Positions 36,623-44,785 of a stretch of 64,000 bases of DNA are shown here, in pieces (the first letter of the stretch is position 1; each line of letters starts with the position of its first letter). Both the position numbers and the translations under genes were made by a program. A model generated the notes under the pieces. It ran no database searches and had not been told where the DNA came from. It saw only the letters and a program-made list of their open reading frames with translations. This stretch comes from Pseudomonas guariconensis (GTDB lineage: Bacteria; Pseudomonadota; Gammaproteobacteria; Pseudomonadales; Pseudomonadaceae), in the NCBI RefSeq assembly GCF_015680235.1, contig NZ_JADLJL010000016.1, positions 1-64,000 on the forward strand, read 5' to 3'.

Positions 36623-37816
36623 ATGGCCTCTTCCGCTGATACTTCCACCCCAGCACCTGCGCCGGACAACACGCACAAGCGTAAGGCCTGGCTGCTGGGC
36701 CTGCTACTGGTGCTGATTCTGGCAGGCGCCGCTACCTGGGCATGGTATGCCCTGGTCGGGCGCTGGCATGAAAGCACCGACGACGCCTACGTCAACGGCA
36801 ACGTGGTGGAAATCACGCCGCTGGTGACTGGGACCGTTACCAGCATCGGCGCCGACGATGGCGATCTGGTGCACGAAGGCCAGGTGCTGTTGCGTTTCGA
36901 CCCCGCCGACAGCGAGGTGGCGCTGCAGGCCGCCGAGGCCAAGCTGGCGCGCACCGTGCGCCAGGTGCGCGGGCTGTATAGCAATGTCGATGCCCTCAAG
37001 GCGCAATTGCAAACCCGCCAGGCCGAGTTGCAAAAAGCCCAGGACAACTACCGGCGGCGCAAGGTGCTGGCCGACAGCGGGGCGATCGCGGCCGAGGAGA
37101 TTTCCCATGCCAGGGACGATCTGAGCGTCGCCCAGAGTGCCCTGAACAGCGCTCGTCAGCAGCTCAATACCAGCGCCGCGCTGGTCGACGACACCGTGGT
37201 GTCTTCCCACCCTGAAGTCATGGCTGCCGCCGCGGACCTGCGTCAGGCCTACCTCGACCATGCCCGTACCACACTGGTGGCGCCGGTCACCGGCTACGTG
37301 GCCAAGCGTACCGTGCAATTGGGCCAGCGCCTGCAGCCGGGTGTGGCGACCATGGCGGTGATTCCCCTGGACCAGGTATGGATCGATGCCAACTTCAAGG
37401 AAACCCAGTTGCGCGACATGCGCATCGGCCAGCCGGTGGAGATTTCCGCCGACCTGTACGGCAGCGACGTGAAGTACAGCGGCACGGTCGACAGCCTAGG
37501 TGCCGGTACCGGCAGCGCGTTTGCCTTGCTGCCGGCACAGAATGCCACCGGCAACTGGATCAAGATCGTCCAGCGGGTACCGGTGCGTATCCACCTGAAC
37601 CCTGAGCAGCTCAAGCAACACCCGCTGCGTATCGGCCTGTCCACGGTGGTCGAGGTCGACCTGCATGACCAGAGCGGCCCAGCCTTGGCCCAACAACCCC
37701 CGCAGCAGGCCAGCTATGCCACCCAAGTGTATGACCGCCAGCTCGTCGAGGCGGACGACCTGATCGCCCGGCTGATCCACGAAAACAGCGCCAGCGGCAA
37801 GACGGCCCAGCGATGA
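36623..37816 (+). CDS. emrA: EmrA-type membrane fusion protein
   Basis: A 397-residue periplasmic adaptor of the HlyD/EmrA family. A short cytoplasmic lead is followed by one transmembrane helix (about residues 22-42), then the lipoyl half-motifs (DAYVNGNVVEITPLVTGTV and LVAPVTGYVAKRTVQLGQ) flanking an alpha-helical hairpin. It links the inner-membrane pump EmrB to an outer-membrane channel. No TolC-type gene is in this operon. It overlaps emrB by 4 bases (ATGA). Confidence 0.92.
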   Translation: MASSADTSTPAPAPDNTHKRKAWLLGLLLVLILAGAATWAWYALVGRWHESTDDAYVNGNVVEITPLVTGTVTSIGADDGDLVHEGQVLLRFDPADSEVALQAAEAKLARTVRQVRGLYSNVDALKAQLQTRQAELQKAQDNYRRRKVLADSGAIAAEEISHARDDLSVAQSALNSARQQLNTSAALVDDTVVSSHPEVMAAAADLRQAYLDHARTTLVAPVTGYVAKRTVQLGQRLQPGVATMAVIPLDQVWIDANFKETQLRDMRIGQPVEISADLYGSDVKYSGTVDSLGAGTGSAFALLPAQNATGNWIKIVQRVPVRIHLNPEQLKQHPLRIGLSTVVEVDLHDQSGPALAQQPPQQASYATQVYDRQLVEADDLIARLIHENSASGKTAQR

Positions 37817-39348
37817 GCAACAACGCGCCCGCACAGTTCACTCCGCCGAGCCTGCTGCTGACCACCATCGGGCTGTCGCTGGCCACCTTCATGCAGGTGC
37901 TCGACACCACCATTGCCAACGTGGCCCTGCCGACCATCTCTGGCAACCTCGGCGTGAGCTACGAGCAGGGCACCTGGGTGATCACCTCGTTCGCCGTGAG
38001 CAACGCCATTGCCTTGCCGCTGACTGGCTGGCTGAGCCGGCGCTTTGGTGAAGTGAAGCTGTTCATCTGGGCCACCTTGTTGTTCGTGCTGGCGTCATTC
38101 CTGTGCGGTATCGCCCAGTCGATGCCGGAGCTGGTGGCGTTTCGTGTGCTCCAGGGGGTGGTCGCGGGCCCGCTGTACCCCATGACCCAGACCTTGCTGA
38201 TCGCCGTGTACCCGCCCGCCAAACGCGGCATGGCGCTGGCCTTGCTGGCCATGGTCACGGTGGTGGCGCCGATTGCCGGGCCGATCCTCGGTGGCTGGAT
38301 CACCGACAGCTACAGCTGGCCGTGGATCTTTTTCATCAACGTGCCTATCGGCCTGTTCGCCGCCGCCGTGGTGCGCCAGCAGATGCGTACGCGGCCGGTC
38401 ACCACCAGCCGCCAGCCGATGGACTACGTTGGCCTGCTGACGCTGATCATCGGCGTTGGCGCCCTGCAGGTGGTATTGGACAAGGGCAACGACCTGGACT
38501 GGTTCGAGTCGTCTTTCATCATCGTGGGCAGCCTGGTCTCGGTGATATTCCTGGCGATCTTCGTGATCTGGGAGCTGACCGATCGCCACCCGGTGGTCAA
38601 CCTGCGGCTGTTCGTGCACCGCAACTTTCGCGTGGGCACCTTGGTGATGGTCGGTGGCTACGCTGGGTTCTTCGGCATCAACCTGATCCTGCCGCAATGG
38701 TTGCAGACGCAGATGGGCTACACCGCCACCTGGGCGGGCCTTGCGGTGGCGCCGATCGGCCTGTTGCCGGTGGTCCTGTCGCCCTTCGTCGGCAAGTATG
38801 CGCATCGGGTCGACCTGCGCCTGCTGGCTGGCCTGGCCTTCCTGGCGATCGGTGCCAGCTGCTACATGCGTGCTGGCTTCACCAACGAGGTGGACTTCCA
38901 GCACGTGGCCCTGGTGCAACTGTTCATGGGTATCGGCGTGGCGCTGTTCTTCATGCCGACCTTGAGCATCCTGCTGTCGGACCTGCCGCCGCACCAGATC
39001 GCCGACGGCTCGGGGCTTGCGACCTTCCTGCGTACTTTGGGCGGCAGCTTCGCCGCGTCGCTGACCACCTGGATATGGATCCGTCGCGCCGAGCAGCACC
39101 ATGCCTACCTGAGCGAGCACATCAGCGAGTACGACCCGGCCACCCAGCATGCCCTGGGGCAGCTGGGTGGGGCCAACCCGCAGAGCTATGCGCAACTGGA
39201 GCGTATCCTCAATGGCCAGGCCTACATGATGTCGACGGTGGACTACTTCACCTTGATGACCTGGGTGTTCGCCGGCCTGATCCTGCTGGTATGGCTGGCG
39301 CGACCACCGTTCACCGCCAAGGCGGCGCCGGCCTCGGCTGGGCATTGA
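37813..39348 (+). CDS. emrB: EmrB/QacA (DHA2) drug:H+ antiporter
   Basis: A 511-residue MFS transporter with 14 predicted helices. Typical DHA2 motifs are LDTTIANVALPTISGNLG (motif D1), GWLSRRFGEVK (motif A) and APIAGPILGGWITDSYSWPWIFFINVPIG (motif C and following). It forms a tripartite pump with EmrA for hydrophobic compounds. Transcription is likely shared from the marR promoter, and the start is fixed by the ATGA overlap. Confidence 0.94.
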   Translation: MSNNAPAQFTPPSLLLTTIGLSLATFMQVLDTTIANVALPTISGNLGVSYEQGTWVITSFAVSNAIALPLTGWLSRRFGEVKLFIWATLLFVLASFLCGIAQSMPELVAFRVLQGVVAGPLYPMTQTLLIAVYPPAKRGMALALLAMVTVVAPIAGPILGGWITDSYSWPWIFFINVPIGLFAAAVVRQQMRTRPVTTSRQPMDYVGLLTLIIGVGALQVVLDKGNDLDWFESSFIIVGSLVSVIFLAIFVIWELTDRHPVVNLRLFVHRNFRVGTLVMVGGYAGFFGINLILPQWLQTQMGYTATWAGLAVAPIGLLPVVLSPFVGKYAHRVDLRLLAGLAFLAIGASCYMRAGFTNEVDFQHVALVQLFMGIGVALFFMPTLSILLSDLPPHQIADGSGLATFLRTLGGSFAASLTTWIWIRRAEQHHAYLSEHISEYDPATQHALGQLGGANPQSYAQLERILNGQAYMMSTVDYFTLMTWVFAGLILLVWLARPPFTAKAAPASAGH

Positions 39349-39494
39349 CGGCTGCGCGAACTGTGTGGAACGGGTAGGCCCGCTCCCGTAGGCCCTGCGT
39401 CAGCCGCTTTTCCCATGCGCTTCTCAAGGGCATTCACAAGCATTGCCTTTTCCCCTATTGTCGGGAATCCATTCCCAAAGCAATTGGCGGATTC

Positions 39495-40241
39495 ATGGAG
39501 AAGGTCATCGTCATCACCGGTGCCAGCCGTGGCATCGGCGCTGCCACGGCGCTGCTGGCGGCACAACAGGGCTACCGCATCTGCATCAACTACCACGCCG
39601 ACGACCAGGCCGCCGAACAGGTGCTGGTCCAAGTGCGCGCGTTGGGCGCTACGGCCATCGCCGTGAGGGCCGATGCCAGCGTCGAGGACGAAGTGTCCCA
39701 GCTGTTCCATCGCGTCGACCAGGAGCTTGGCCCGGTTACCGCGCTGGTCAACAACGCCGGGACCATCGGCCAGCAGAGCCGGGTCGAGGAAATGTCAGAA
39801 TTCCGCCTGCTCAAGGTGATGAAGACCAACGTGGTCGGGCCGATGCTGTGCGCCAAGCATGCCCTGTTGCGCATGGCTCGGCGCCATGGCGGGCAAGGCG
39901 GGTCGATCGTCAACGTGTCGTCGGTCGCGGCACGTCTGGGTTCGCCCAATGAATATGTCGACTATGCGGCCTCCAAGGGCGCGCTGGATACCTTCACGCT
40001 GGGGCTGGCCAAGGAAGTGGCGGGCGAGGGCGTACGGGTCAATGGCGTACGCCCTGGGTATATCCATACGGGCTTTCATGCCCTGAGCGGTGACCCGGAC
40101 CGCGTGGCCAAGCTCGAGCCTGGCCTGCCCATGGGACGAGGCGGGCGGCCAGAGGAAGTGGCCGAGGCGATCATGTGGCTGCTGTCGGACAAGGCGTCCT
40201 ATTCGACGGGCAGCTTCATCGACCTTGGGGGAGGACGCTAG
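39495..40241 (+). CDS. SDR-family NAD(P)-dependent oxidoreductase
   Basis: A 248-residue classical short-chain dehydrogenase. The cofactor motif TGASRGIG is at residues 8-15, NNAG at 86-89, catalytic Ser143, Tyr157 and Lys161. The C-terminal SYSTGSFIDLGGGR is typical. The substrate cannot be told. It resembles FabG-like and glucose-dehydrogenase-like sugar or alcohol oxidoreductases. It is a single gene facing the MocR regulator gene, with 16 bases between stops. Confidence 0.9.
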   Translation: MEKVIVITGASRGIGAATALLAAQQGYRICINYHADDQAAEQVLVQVRALGATAIAVRADASVEDEVSQLFHRVDQELGPVTALVNNAGTIGQQSRVEEMSEFRLLKVMKTNVVGPMLCAKHALLRMARRHGGQGGSIVNVSSVAARLGSPNEYVDYAASKGALDTFTLGLAKEVAGEGVRVNGVRPGYIHTGFHALSGDPDRVAKLEPGLPMGRGGRPEEVAEAIMWLLSDKASYSTGSFIDLGGGR

Positions 40242-40257
40242 TGTCCTGGCAGGTCGG

Positions 40258-41667
40258 TCAGAATGACCTGATGATTTTCCCCAGCGTCTCCATGGCCTGT
40301 TCTGCCGTGTCGTGCCAAGGGCTGCCATAGTTCAGGCGAATGCAATTTCCAAAGCGTCGGGTCGGCGAGAAGATCGGCCCTGGGGCAATGCTGATGCCCT
40401 GGGCCAGGGCCAAGTGGAACAGCTTGAGGGCGTCCATCTGCTCGGGCAGTTCCAACCACAGGAAGTAACCGCCGGTGGGGTGGCTGACCCGTGTCTGGGC
40501 CGGGAAGTGCCGGGCGATTGCGGCGAGCATGCTCAGTTGCTGGCCCTCCAGGGCATAGCGGAGCTTGCGCAAATGCCGGTCGTAGCCGCCGTGCTGCAGG
40601 TAATCGGCAATGGCCGCCTGGGCCGGCATCGAGGCACACAACGAGGTCATCAGCTTGAGCCGTTCGATCTTCTGAGCGAAGCGCCCGGCCGCCACCCAGC
40701 CGATGCGGTAGCCTGGTGCCAGGCTCTTGGAAAATGAGCCGCAATGCATCACCAGCCCGTCGGTGTCGTACGCCTTGGCCGGCTTGGGCGCTTGCTGCGA
40801 GTAATAGAGTTCGGCGTAGACATCATCCTCGATCAGTGGCACCTGGTGGCGGCGCAACAGGTCGACCAGCGCCTGCTTCTTCGCTTCGGGCATGCTGGCT
40901 CCCACCGGGTTCTGGAAGTTGGTCATGCACCACACGGCCTTGATCGGATGTTTGTCCAGAGTCTGTGCCAACGCTCCCAGGTCCATGCCTTCGCGTGGAT
41001 GGACCGGAATCTCCACGGCTTTGAGCTTGAGCCGTTCCAGGACCTGCAGGCAGGCATAGAAAGCCGGGGCTTCGATGGCCACCAGGTCGCCGGGCTGGGT
41101 CACCGCCTGCAAACAAAGGTTCAGCGCTTCCAGCGCGCCGTTGGTGATCAGTAGTTCCTCCATCGGTAACATCAGGCCGCCGACCATGTAGCGCAGGGCG
41201 ATCTGCCGACGCAACTGCGGGTTGCCCGGTGACAGGTCGGTGACCACCATGTGCGGGTCCATGGTGCGGCTGGCACTGGCCAGGGAGCGCGACAGGCGTT
41301 GCAGCGGGAACAGCTCGGGGCTGGGGAAGGCCGACCCGAACGGCACGGTGTGCGGGTCCTTGATCGAGTCGAGGATGGAAAACACCAACGCACTGACATC
41401 CACATCGGTGGACTCGCTGACCGATGCCTGACTCAGGGGCTCGCTGAACTGGCGTGGCGCATGGGCATTGACGAAATAGCCCGAGCGCGGCCGGGCACGG
41501 ATCAAGCCGCGACGCTCGAGCAGGTAGTAGGCCTGGAACACCGTGGACGGGCTTACGCCGTGGGTCTGGCTCGCGTAGCGCACCGAGGGTACCCGCTGGC
41601 CGGGGGCGAGCACGCCGGAGCGGATCAGTTCGGCAATGTCGTCGGCGAATCGTTCGTAGCGTTTCAT
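40258..41667 (-). CDS. MocR/PdxR-type GntR regulator with aminotransferase domain
   Basis: A 469-residue fusion of an N-terminal GntR winged helix (FADDIAELIRSGVLAPGQRVPSVRYAS; SPSTVFQAYYLLERRGLI) with a fold-type I aminotransferase domain. The PLP-lysine motif is in HCGSFSKSLAPGYRIGWV. MocR proteins sense PLP or an amino compound bound to it. No obvious target is adjacent besides the convergent SDR. Its own promoter lies in the 124-base gap up to the small gene at 41792. Confidence 0.92.
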   Translation of the reverse strand: MKRYERFADDIAELIRSGVLAPGQRVPSVRYASQTHGVSPSTVFQAYYLLERRGLIRARPRSGYFVNAHAPRQFSEPLSQASVSESTDVDVSALVFSILDSIKDPHTVPFGSAFPSPELFPLQRLSRSLASASRTMDPHMVVTDLSPGNPQLRRQIALRYMVGGLMLPMEELLITNGALEALNLCLQAVTQPGDLVAIEAPAFYACLQVLERLKLKAVEIPVHPREGMDLGALAQTLDKHPIKAVWCMTNFQNPVGASMPEAKKQALVDLLRRHQVPLIEDDVYAELYYSQQAPKPAKAYDTDGLVMHCGSFSKSLAPGYRIGWVAAGRFAQKIERLKLMTSLCASMPAQAAIADYLQHGGYDRHLRKLRYALEGQQLSMLAAIARHFPAQTRVSHPTGGYFLWLELPEQMDALKLFHLALAQGISIAPGPIFSPTRRFGNCIRLNYGSPWHDTAEQAMETLGKIIRSF

Positions 41668-41791
41668 CGTGGCTCGGCAGGCAGTGACACATCAGTATAG
41701 GGGCCCACTATGAGACGTGAGCTGTTTTCAGCACAGTCTCAGGTAACGCGATAAAAACCGTATCAGATGGCCGTGGATTGTCACACAGCCC

Positions 41792-42031
41792 CTAGATAAC
41801 GGAGCCTGGCGCACTGCTCTTCAGGTGTCTGCGGCTATCTATCGCACCGGCCACGGTAAGCGCGTCGGCTTCGGCCTCGGTGATGGGGACGCGTTGGCCG
41901 GCGAGCAGCGCCACGGACATGCGCAGCTGTTCGTCGGTAATGATCTCGATGTCCGGGCCTTCGGCCTCGATGCGCAGGTCCTCGCCGATCAGCGTGCAGC
42001 GGCGGGTGGTTTCATCGATTTCAATGGGCAT
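41792..42031 (-). CDS. Small conserved hypothetical protein, 79 aa
   Basis: An acidic 79-residue protein of unknown function with repeated Ile/Glu patterns (MPIEIDETTRRCTLIGEDLRIEAEG) and a helical tail (TEAEADALTVAGAIDSRRHL). There is no signal or membrane segment. GAGGAA lies 8 bases upstream of the ATG at 42031, a strong start signal. I believe similar small proteins occur in other P. putida-group genomes, but I cannot name a family. Confidence 0.7.
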   Translation of the reverse strand: MPIEIDETTRRCTLIGEDLRIEAEGPDIEIITDEQLRMSVALLAGQRVPITEAEADALTVAGAIDSRRHLKSSAPGSVI

Positions 42032-42225
42032 GGCGAATTCCTCTTATGGCGGTCATCGGTTGTGACCGCGCCAGGTTCGCGGTTGCTGCATCGTTCCGCT
42101 CGGCGGGGCCGATCGCACTCCGAGCAGGCGCAACGGTCCATCGTTGTGAGCGCAGCGGCAGGCGCCTGGCACGCGTTGCGCTGGGCTGCCCCTGTTGGGG
42201 CGTTGCAGAACCTGGGAGGCATAGC

Positions 42226-42750
42226 ATGGAACCCTGGTGGCACACGATATGGCAGGCCATACAGGCCGAATTCGCGGATATCGCCGATGAGCGCGAGGTT
42301 ACTCAGGTTCTGGTGCGCCTGATCATGGCGGCGCTTCTGGGCGCGGTGCTGGGTTTCGAGCGTGAGCACAAGGGCAAATCGGCCGGCGTGCGCACGCATA
42401 TGCTGGTCTCCCTGGGGGCAGCGCTGTTCGTGCTGGCGCCTAGCATGGCCGGGGCGGACGAGCAGGCATTGAGCCGGGTGATCCAGGGTATCGTCGCGGG
42501 CATCGGCTTTCTCGGTGCCGGTACCATTCTCAAGGGAAACGGCACGGACACCAGCCATGTGAAAGGCCTGACCACCGCCGCCGGGTTGTGGATGACCGCT
42601 GCCATCGGTACCGCCGCTGGCATGGGACGCGAGGCCACGGCAGTGATCAGCACGGTGCTGGCGCTGTTGGTGCTGGGCAGCATGCCTGTGCTGGTGGAGA
42701 AGATCGAGGGCGAGGAGGAGAAGCAGGAGGGGGATGACAGGAAGCACTGA
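42226..42750 (+). CDS. MgtC/SapB family membrane protein
   Basis: A 174-residue protein with four or five hydrophobic segments and the MgtC signature: LIMAALLGAVLGFEREHKGKSAGVRTHMLVSLGAALF, then GIGFLGAGTILKG and GLTTAAGLWMTAAIGTAAGMG. The family includes MgtC, which inhibits F-ATPase and helps growth in low magnesium. This short form lacks the C-terminal ACT-like domain of virulence MgtC. GGGAGG precedes the ATG at 42226. It faces the crcY RNA gene. Confidence 0.9.
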   Translation: MEPWWHTIWQAIQAEFADIADEREVTQVLVRLIMAALLGAVLGFEREHKGKSAGVRTHMLVSLGAALFVLAPSMAGADEQALSRVIQGIVAGIGFLGAGTILKGNGTDTSHVKGLTTAAGLWMTAAIGTAAGMGREATAVISTVLALLVLGSMPVLVEKIEGEEEKQEGDDRKH

Positions 42751-42770
42751 GGGGAGCCGAAGCTCCCCTC
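42749..42770 (-). terminator. UUCG-loop hairpin at the crcY 3' end
   Basis: A perfect 9-base stem GAGGGGAGC / GCTCCCCTC. On the minus strand its loop is C(UUCG)G, a very stable tetraloop. No long T-run follows on the minus strand. It touches the mgtC stop and may serve both transcripts. Confidence 0.7.
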
Positions 42771-43106
42771 ATAAGCGTTGTTGCTTGCTCTTTTTTATTA
42801 TTGGAGACTGGCCTGTTGTTGTTTTTGTCAGCCTTCGCCTCTGTACTGCGGGTGGCCCCCACTCGGGGCACAAGAGCAAACGTATTTTTTTGAGCGCCGA
42901 CCTGCCTTCATCATTGCTGATCCGATCCTGGCTGCCCGCTACCTGAAGGTAGTTTTATTGTTCTGTGCCAGACCGCGGGGCGAACCCCTGAAAAGCGTGT
43001 TTACTCCAAAAAAATCTGCTTGCTACGCCTCTGCCGTGTTGTTCTTGTTATGTCAGAGCCGTTACCTGTTGTTTTTATTGGGTGTCACGTTTTTGTTCTT
43101 GTTATG
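42749..43106 (-). ncRNA. crcY: CrcY small RNA (Hfq/Crc-sequestering)
   Basis: CrcY and CrcZ titrate the Hfq-Crc complex and so relieve catabolite repression in Pseudomonas. The gap between mgtC and mvaB is the known crcY location in P. putida. On the minus strand the transcript contains at least six A-rich CA motifs (AAnAAnAA): 43090-43105, 43067-43080, 43036-43053, 42814-42829, 42787-42804 and 42775-42790, for example AUAACAAGAACAA twice. A sigma-54 promoter lies at the expected distance. The 3' end is placed at a 9-base stem with a UUCG loop (42749-42770). The length, about 358 nt, fits known CrcY. Exact ends are inferred. Confidence 0.88.
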
Positions 43107-43116
43107 CCAGAGATAA

Positions 43117-43132
43117 AGCAGATGGCGTGCCA
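43117..43132 (-). promoter_or_regulatory. Sigma-54 promoter of crcY
   Basis: On the minus strand TGGCACG-N4-CTGCT, with GG and GC exactly 10 bases apart, matches the -24/-12 consensus TGGCACG-N4-TTGCW with one mismatch. Transcription should start about 12 bases downstream, near 43106. Confidence 0.87.
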
Positions 43133-43214
43133 ACTTTTTAAAACCCTTTAAAATCAATTGCTTAGGCGAAAATGAAAAAATCAGGGCACCCGAAAATATG
43201 CCGATTTGTTTCCC

Positions 43215-43255
43215 TGTTACCCGATTTTTCGCTGGCAAACGTGGGGGAGGTAACA
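43215..43255. promoter_or_regulatory. Candidate CbrB enhancer dyad of crcY
   Basis: TGTTAC at 43215-43220 and its exact inverse GTAACA at 43250-43255 lie about 90-130 bases upstream of the sigma-54 promoter, where a bacterial enhancer-binding protein would act. CbrB is the known activator of crcY in P. putida. Assigning this dyad to CbrB is inference. Confidence 0.6.
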
Positions 43256-43287
43256 CTTCACCCACACGAATGTGACACCTCGATGAC

Positions 43288-44187
43288 CTATTGTGCGCTA
43301 CGGGCACGCGCCACCCGCGACCCATTGTCGCGGCCCAGGACTGTGCTGATACGCTGCCCGGCAGCGATCAGTTGCGCAAGGTCGATGCCAGTCTCGATGC
43401 CAAGGCCCTGCATCAGATACACCACGTCCTCGGTGGCGATGTTGCCGGTAGCGCCCTTGGCATAGGGGCAGCCGCCCAGCCCCGCGACCGAGCTGTCGAA
43501 TACCTGGATGCCTTCGAGCAGGCTGGCATAGACATTGGCCAGGGCCTGGCCATAAGTATCGTGGAAATGCCCGGCCAGCTGTTCGCGCGGCACTTGGGCC
43601 GAAACCACCTCGAACAACCGGCGGGTGTCGCCAGCGGTACCCGTGCCGATGGTATCGCCCAGGGAAACCTCGTAGCAGCCCATCTCGTGGAGTGCTCGTG
43701 CCACTGGGGCGACCTGCTCGGCACTGACCTTGCCTTCATAGGGGCAGCCCAGCACGCAAGAGACATAGCCGCGCACGCGTACCCCGTGGTTGCGCGCTGC
43801 GTCCATGATCGGCTCGAAGCGCTTGAGGCTGTCGCTGATCGAGCAGTTGATGTTGCGTTGGGAGAACGCCTCGGAGGCGGCCGCAAATACCGCTACCTCC
43901 TTGACGCCGGCTGCCAGGGCATCTTCGAACCCTCGCAGGTTGGGTGCGAGCGCGGCATAGGTCACCCCTGCACGCTGCCTGATCGCGGCGAATACCTCGG
44001 CCGAGCCGGCCATCTGCGGCACCCACTTGGGCGAGACGAAACTGCCCACTTCGATATAGGACAACCCAGCATCGGTCAGGTCGTCCACCAGGCGAACCTT
44101 GTCGGCGACGCTGATGGGCTGGGCTTCGTTCTGCAGGCCGTCGCGTGGGCCGACTTCGACCAGGCGGACTTTCTGGGGCAATGACAT
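43288..44187 (-). CDS. mvaB: Hydroxymethylglutaryl-CoA lyase
   Basis: This enzyme cleaves HMG-CoA to acetoacetate and acetyl-CoA, the last step of leucine breakdown. The 299-residue TIM-barrel protein has EVGPRDGLQNE (catalytic Arg and metal Asp), GYVSCVLGCPYEG, SLGDTIGTGT, GHFHDTYGQ (metal-binding His pair) and the loop GLGGCPYAKGATGN with the catalytic Cys. The ATG at 44187 was chosen over one eight codons upstream. It is downstream of, and probably co-transcribed with, the MerR gene. Confidence 0.95.
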   Translation of the reverse strand: MSLPQKVRLVEVGPRDGLQNEAQPISVADKVRLVDDLTDAGLSYIEVGSFVSPKWVPQMAGSAEVFAAIRQRAGVTYAALAPNLRGFEDALAAGVKEVAVFAAASEAFSQRNINCSISDSLKRFEPIMDAARNHGVRVRGYVSCVLGCPYEGKVSAEQVAPVARALHEMGCYEVSLGDTIGTGTAGDTRRLFEVVSAQVPREQLAGHFHDTYGQALANVYASLLEGIQVFDSSVAGLGGCPYAKGATGNIATEDVVYLMQGLGIETGIDLAQLIAAGQRISTVLGRDNGSRVARARSAQ

Positions 44188-44207
44188 GGTGGGATTCCCG
44201 TGGCGGA

Positions 44208-44615
44208 TCAATGGCTGTTGTTGTGGTTCTGTTTGTTCAGGGTGGCGGCCAGGGCCTGTTCACAGCGCTCCTGGGCGGTATCCAGCTCCAGGTGCATTTG
44301 TTGGATGTCGAGCATCTGCTGTTCCAGCTGGGCACGACGTTCGGCGATCTTGGCGAGCATGCTGGTCAGTTGCTTGAGGTTGCCGCCGCTGGGGTCGTAC
44401 AGCTCGATCAGCTCGCGACACTCGGCCAGGGAAAAACCGATGCGCTTGCCGCGCAGGATCAGCTTCAGGGTGACCTTGTCACGCGCTGAATAGATGCGCT
44501 CCAGCCCTCTGCGCTCAGGGCTGAGCAGGCCTTGTTCCTCGTAGAAGCGGATCGCACGGGTGGTGATGTCCAGTTCGCGGGACAGGTCGGAGATGCTGTA
44601 GGTCTGGCTGCTCAT
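44208..44615 (-). CDS. MerR-family regulator (LiuR-like)
   Basis: A 135-residue MerR regulator. The HTH part YSISDLSRELDITTRAIRFYEEQGLL and the SPERRG wing are followed by a coiled-coil dimer helix (LTSMLAKIAERRAQLEQQMLDIQQMHLEL). It matches LiuR, the repressor of branched-chain acyl-CoA catabolism genes. It lies 20 bases before mvaB, so it likely controls that operon and itself. The other liu genes are not in this window. An operator-like palindrome lies upstream. Confidence 0.9.
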   Translation of the reverse strand: MSSQTYSISDLSRELDITTRAIRFYEEQGLLSPERRGLERIYSARDKVTLKLILRGKRIGFSLAECRELIELYDPSGGNLKQLTSMLAKIAERRAQLEQQMLDIQQMHLELDTAQERCEQALAATLNKQNHNNSH

Positions 44616-44657
44616 GCTCGGGCTCGGAAGAGTGAATAGCCGTAAGCTAAAGGCAGG

Positions 44658-44673
44658 TTGACGTTTACGTCAA
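44658..44673 (-). promoter_or_regulatory. MerR/LiuR operator
   Basis: A palindrome TTGACGT-TT-ACGTCAA with 7-base perfect arms lies 43 bases upstream of the merR start. On the minus strand its first six bases can serve as a -35 (TTGACG) with TAGCTT 18 bases downstream, a long spacer as seen at MerR-type promoters. Confidence 0.8.
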
Positions 44674-44683
44674 GCGAGCCGTC

Positions 44684-44782
44684 CCGGGCTTGTCCCGCGA
44701 TTGGGCCGGACCAGATATCACCGTCGCCTGGCAAGGGCTTCGCCCTTGTTCGCGGGGCAAGCCCGCTCCAGGTGCGGGGGGA
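44684..44782. repeat. Inverted composite REP
   Basis: The same composite as at 12298-12376 and 34677-34752, in the opposite orientation: GGGCTTGTCCCGCGATTGGG, then GATATCACCGTCGCCTGGCA, AGGGCTTCGCCC and GCGGGGCAAGCCCGCTCC. It lies between the merR promoter and the ankyrin gene. Confidence 0.85.
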
Positions 44783-44785
44783 ATA

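Noticed and set aside
42778..43116. Plus-strand frame of 112 codons in the crcY region
   Set aside because: It is made of Leu/Phe/Tyr runs that arise from reading the complement of the A-rich CrcY motifs.
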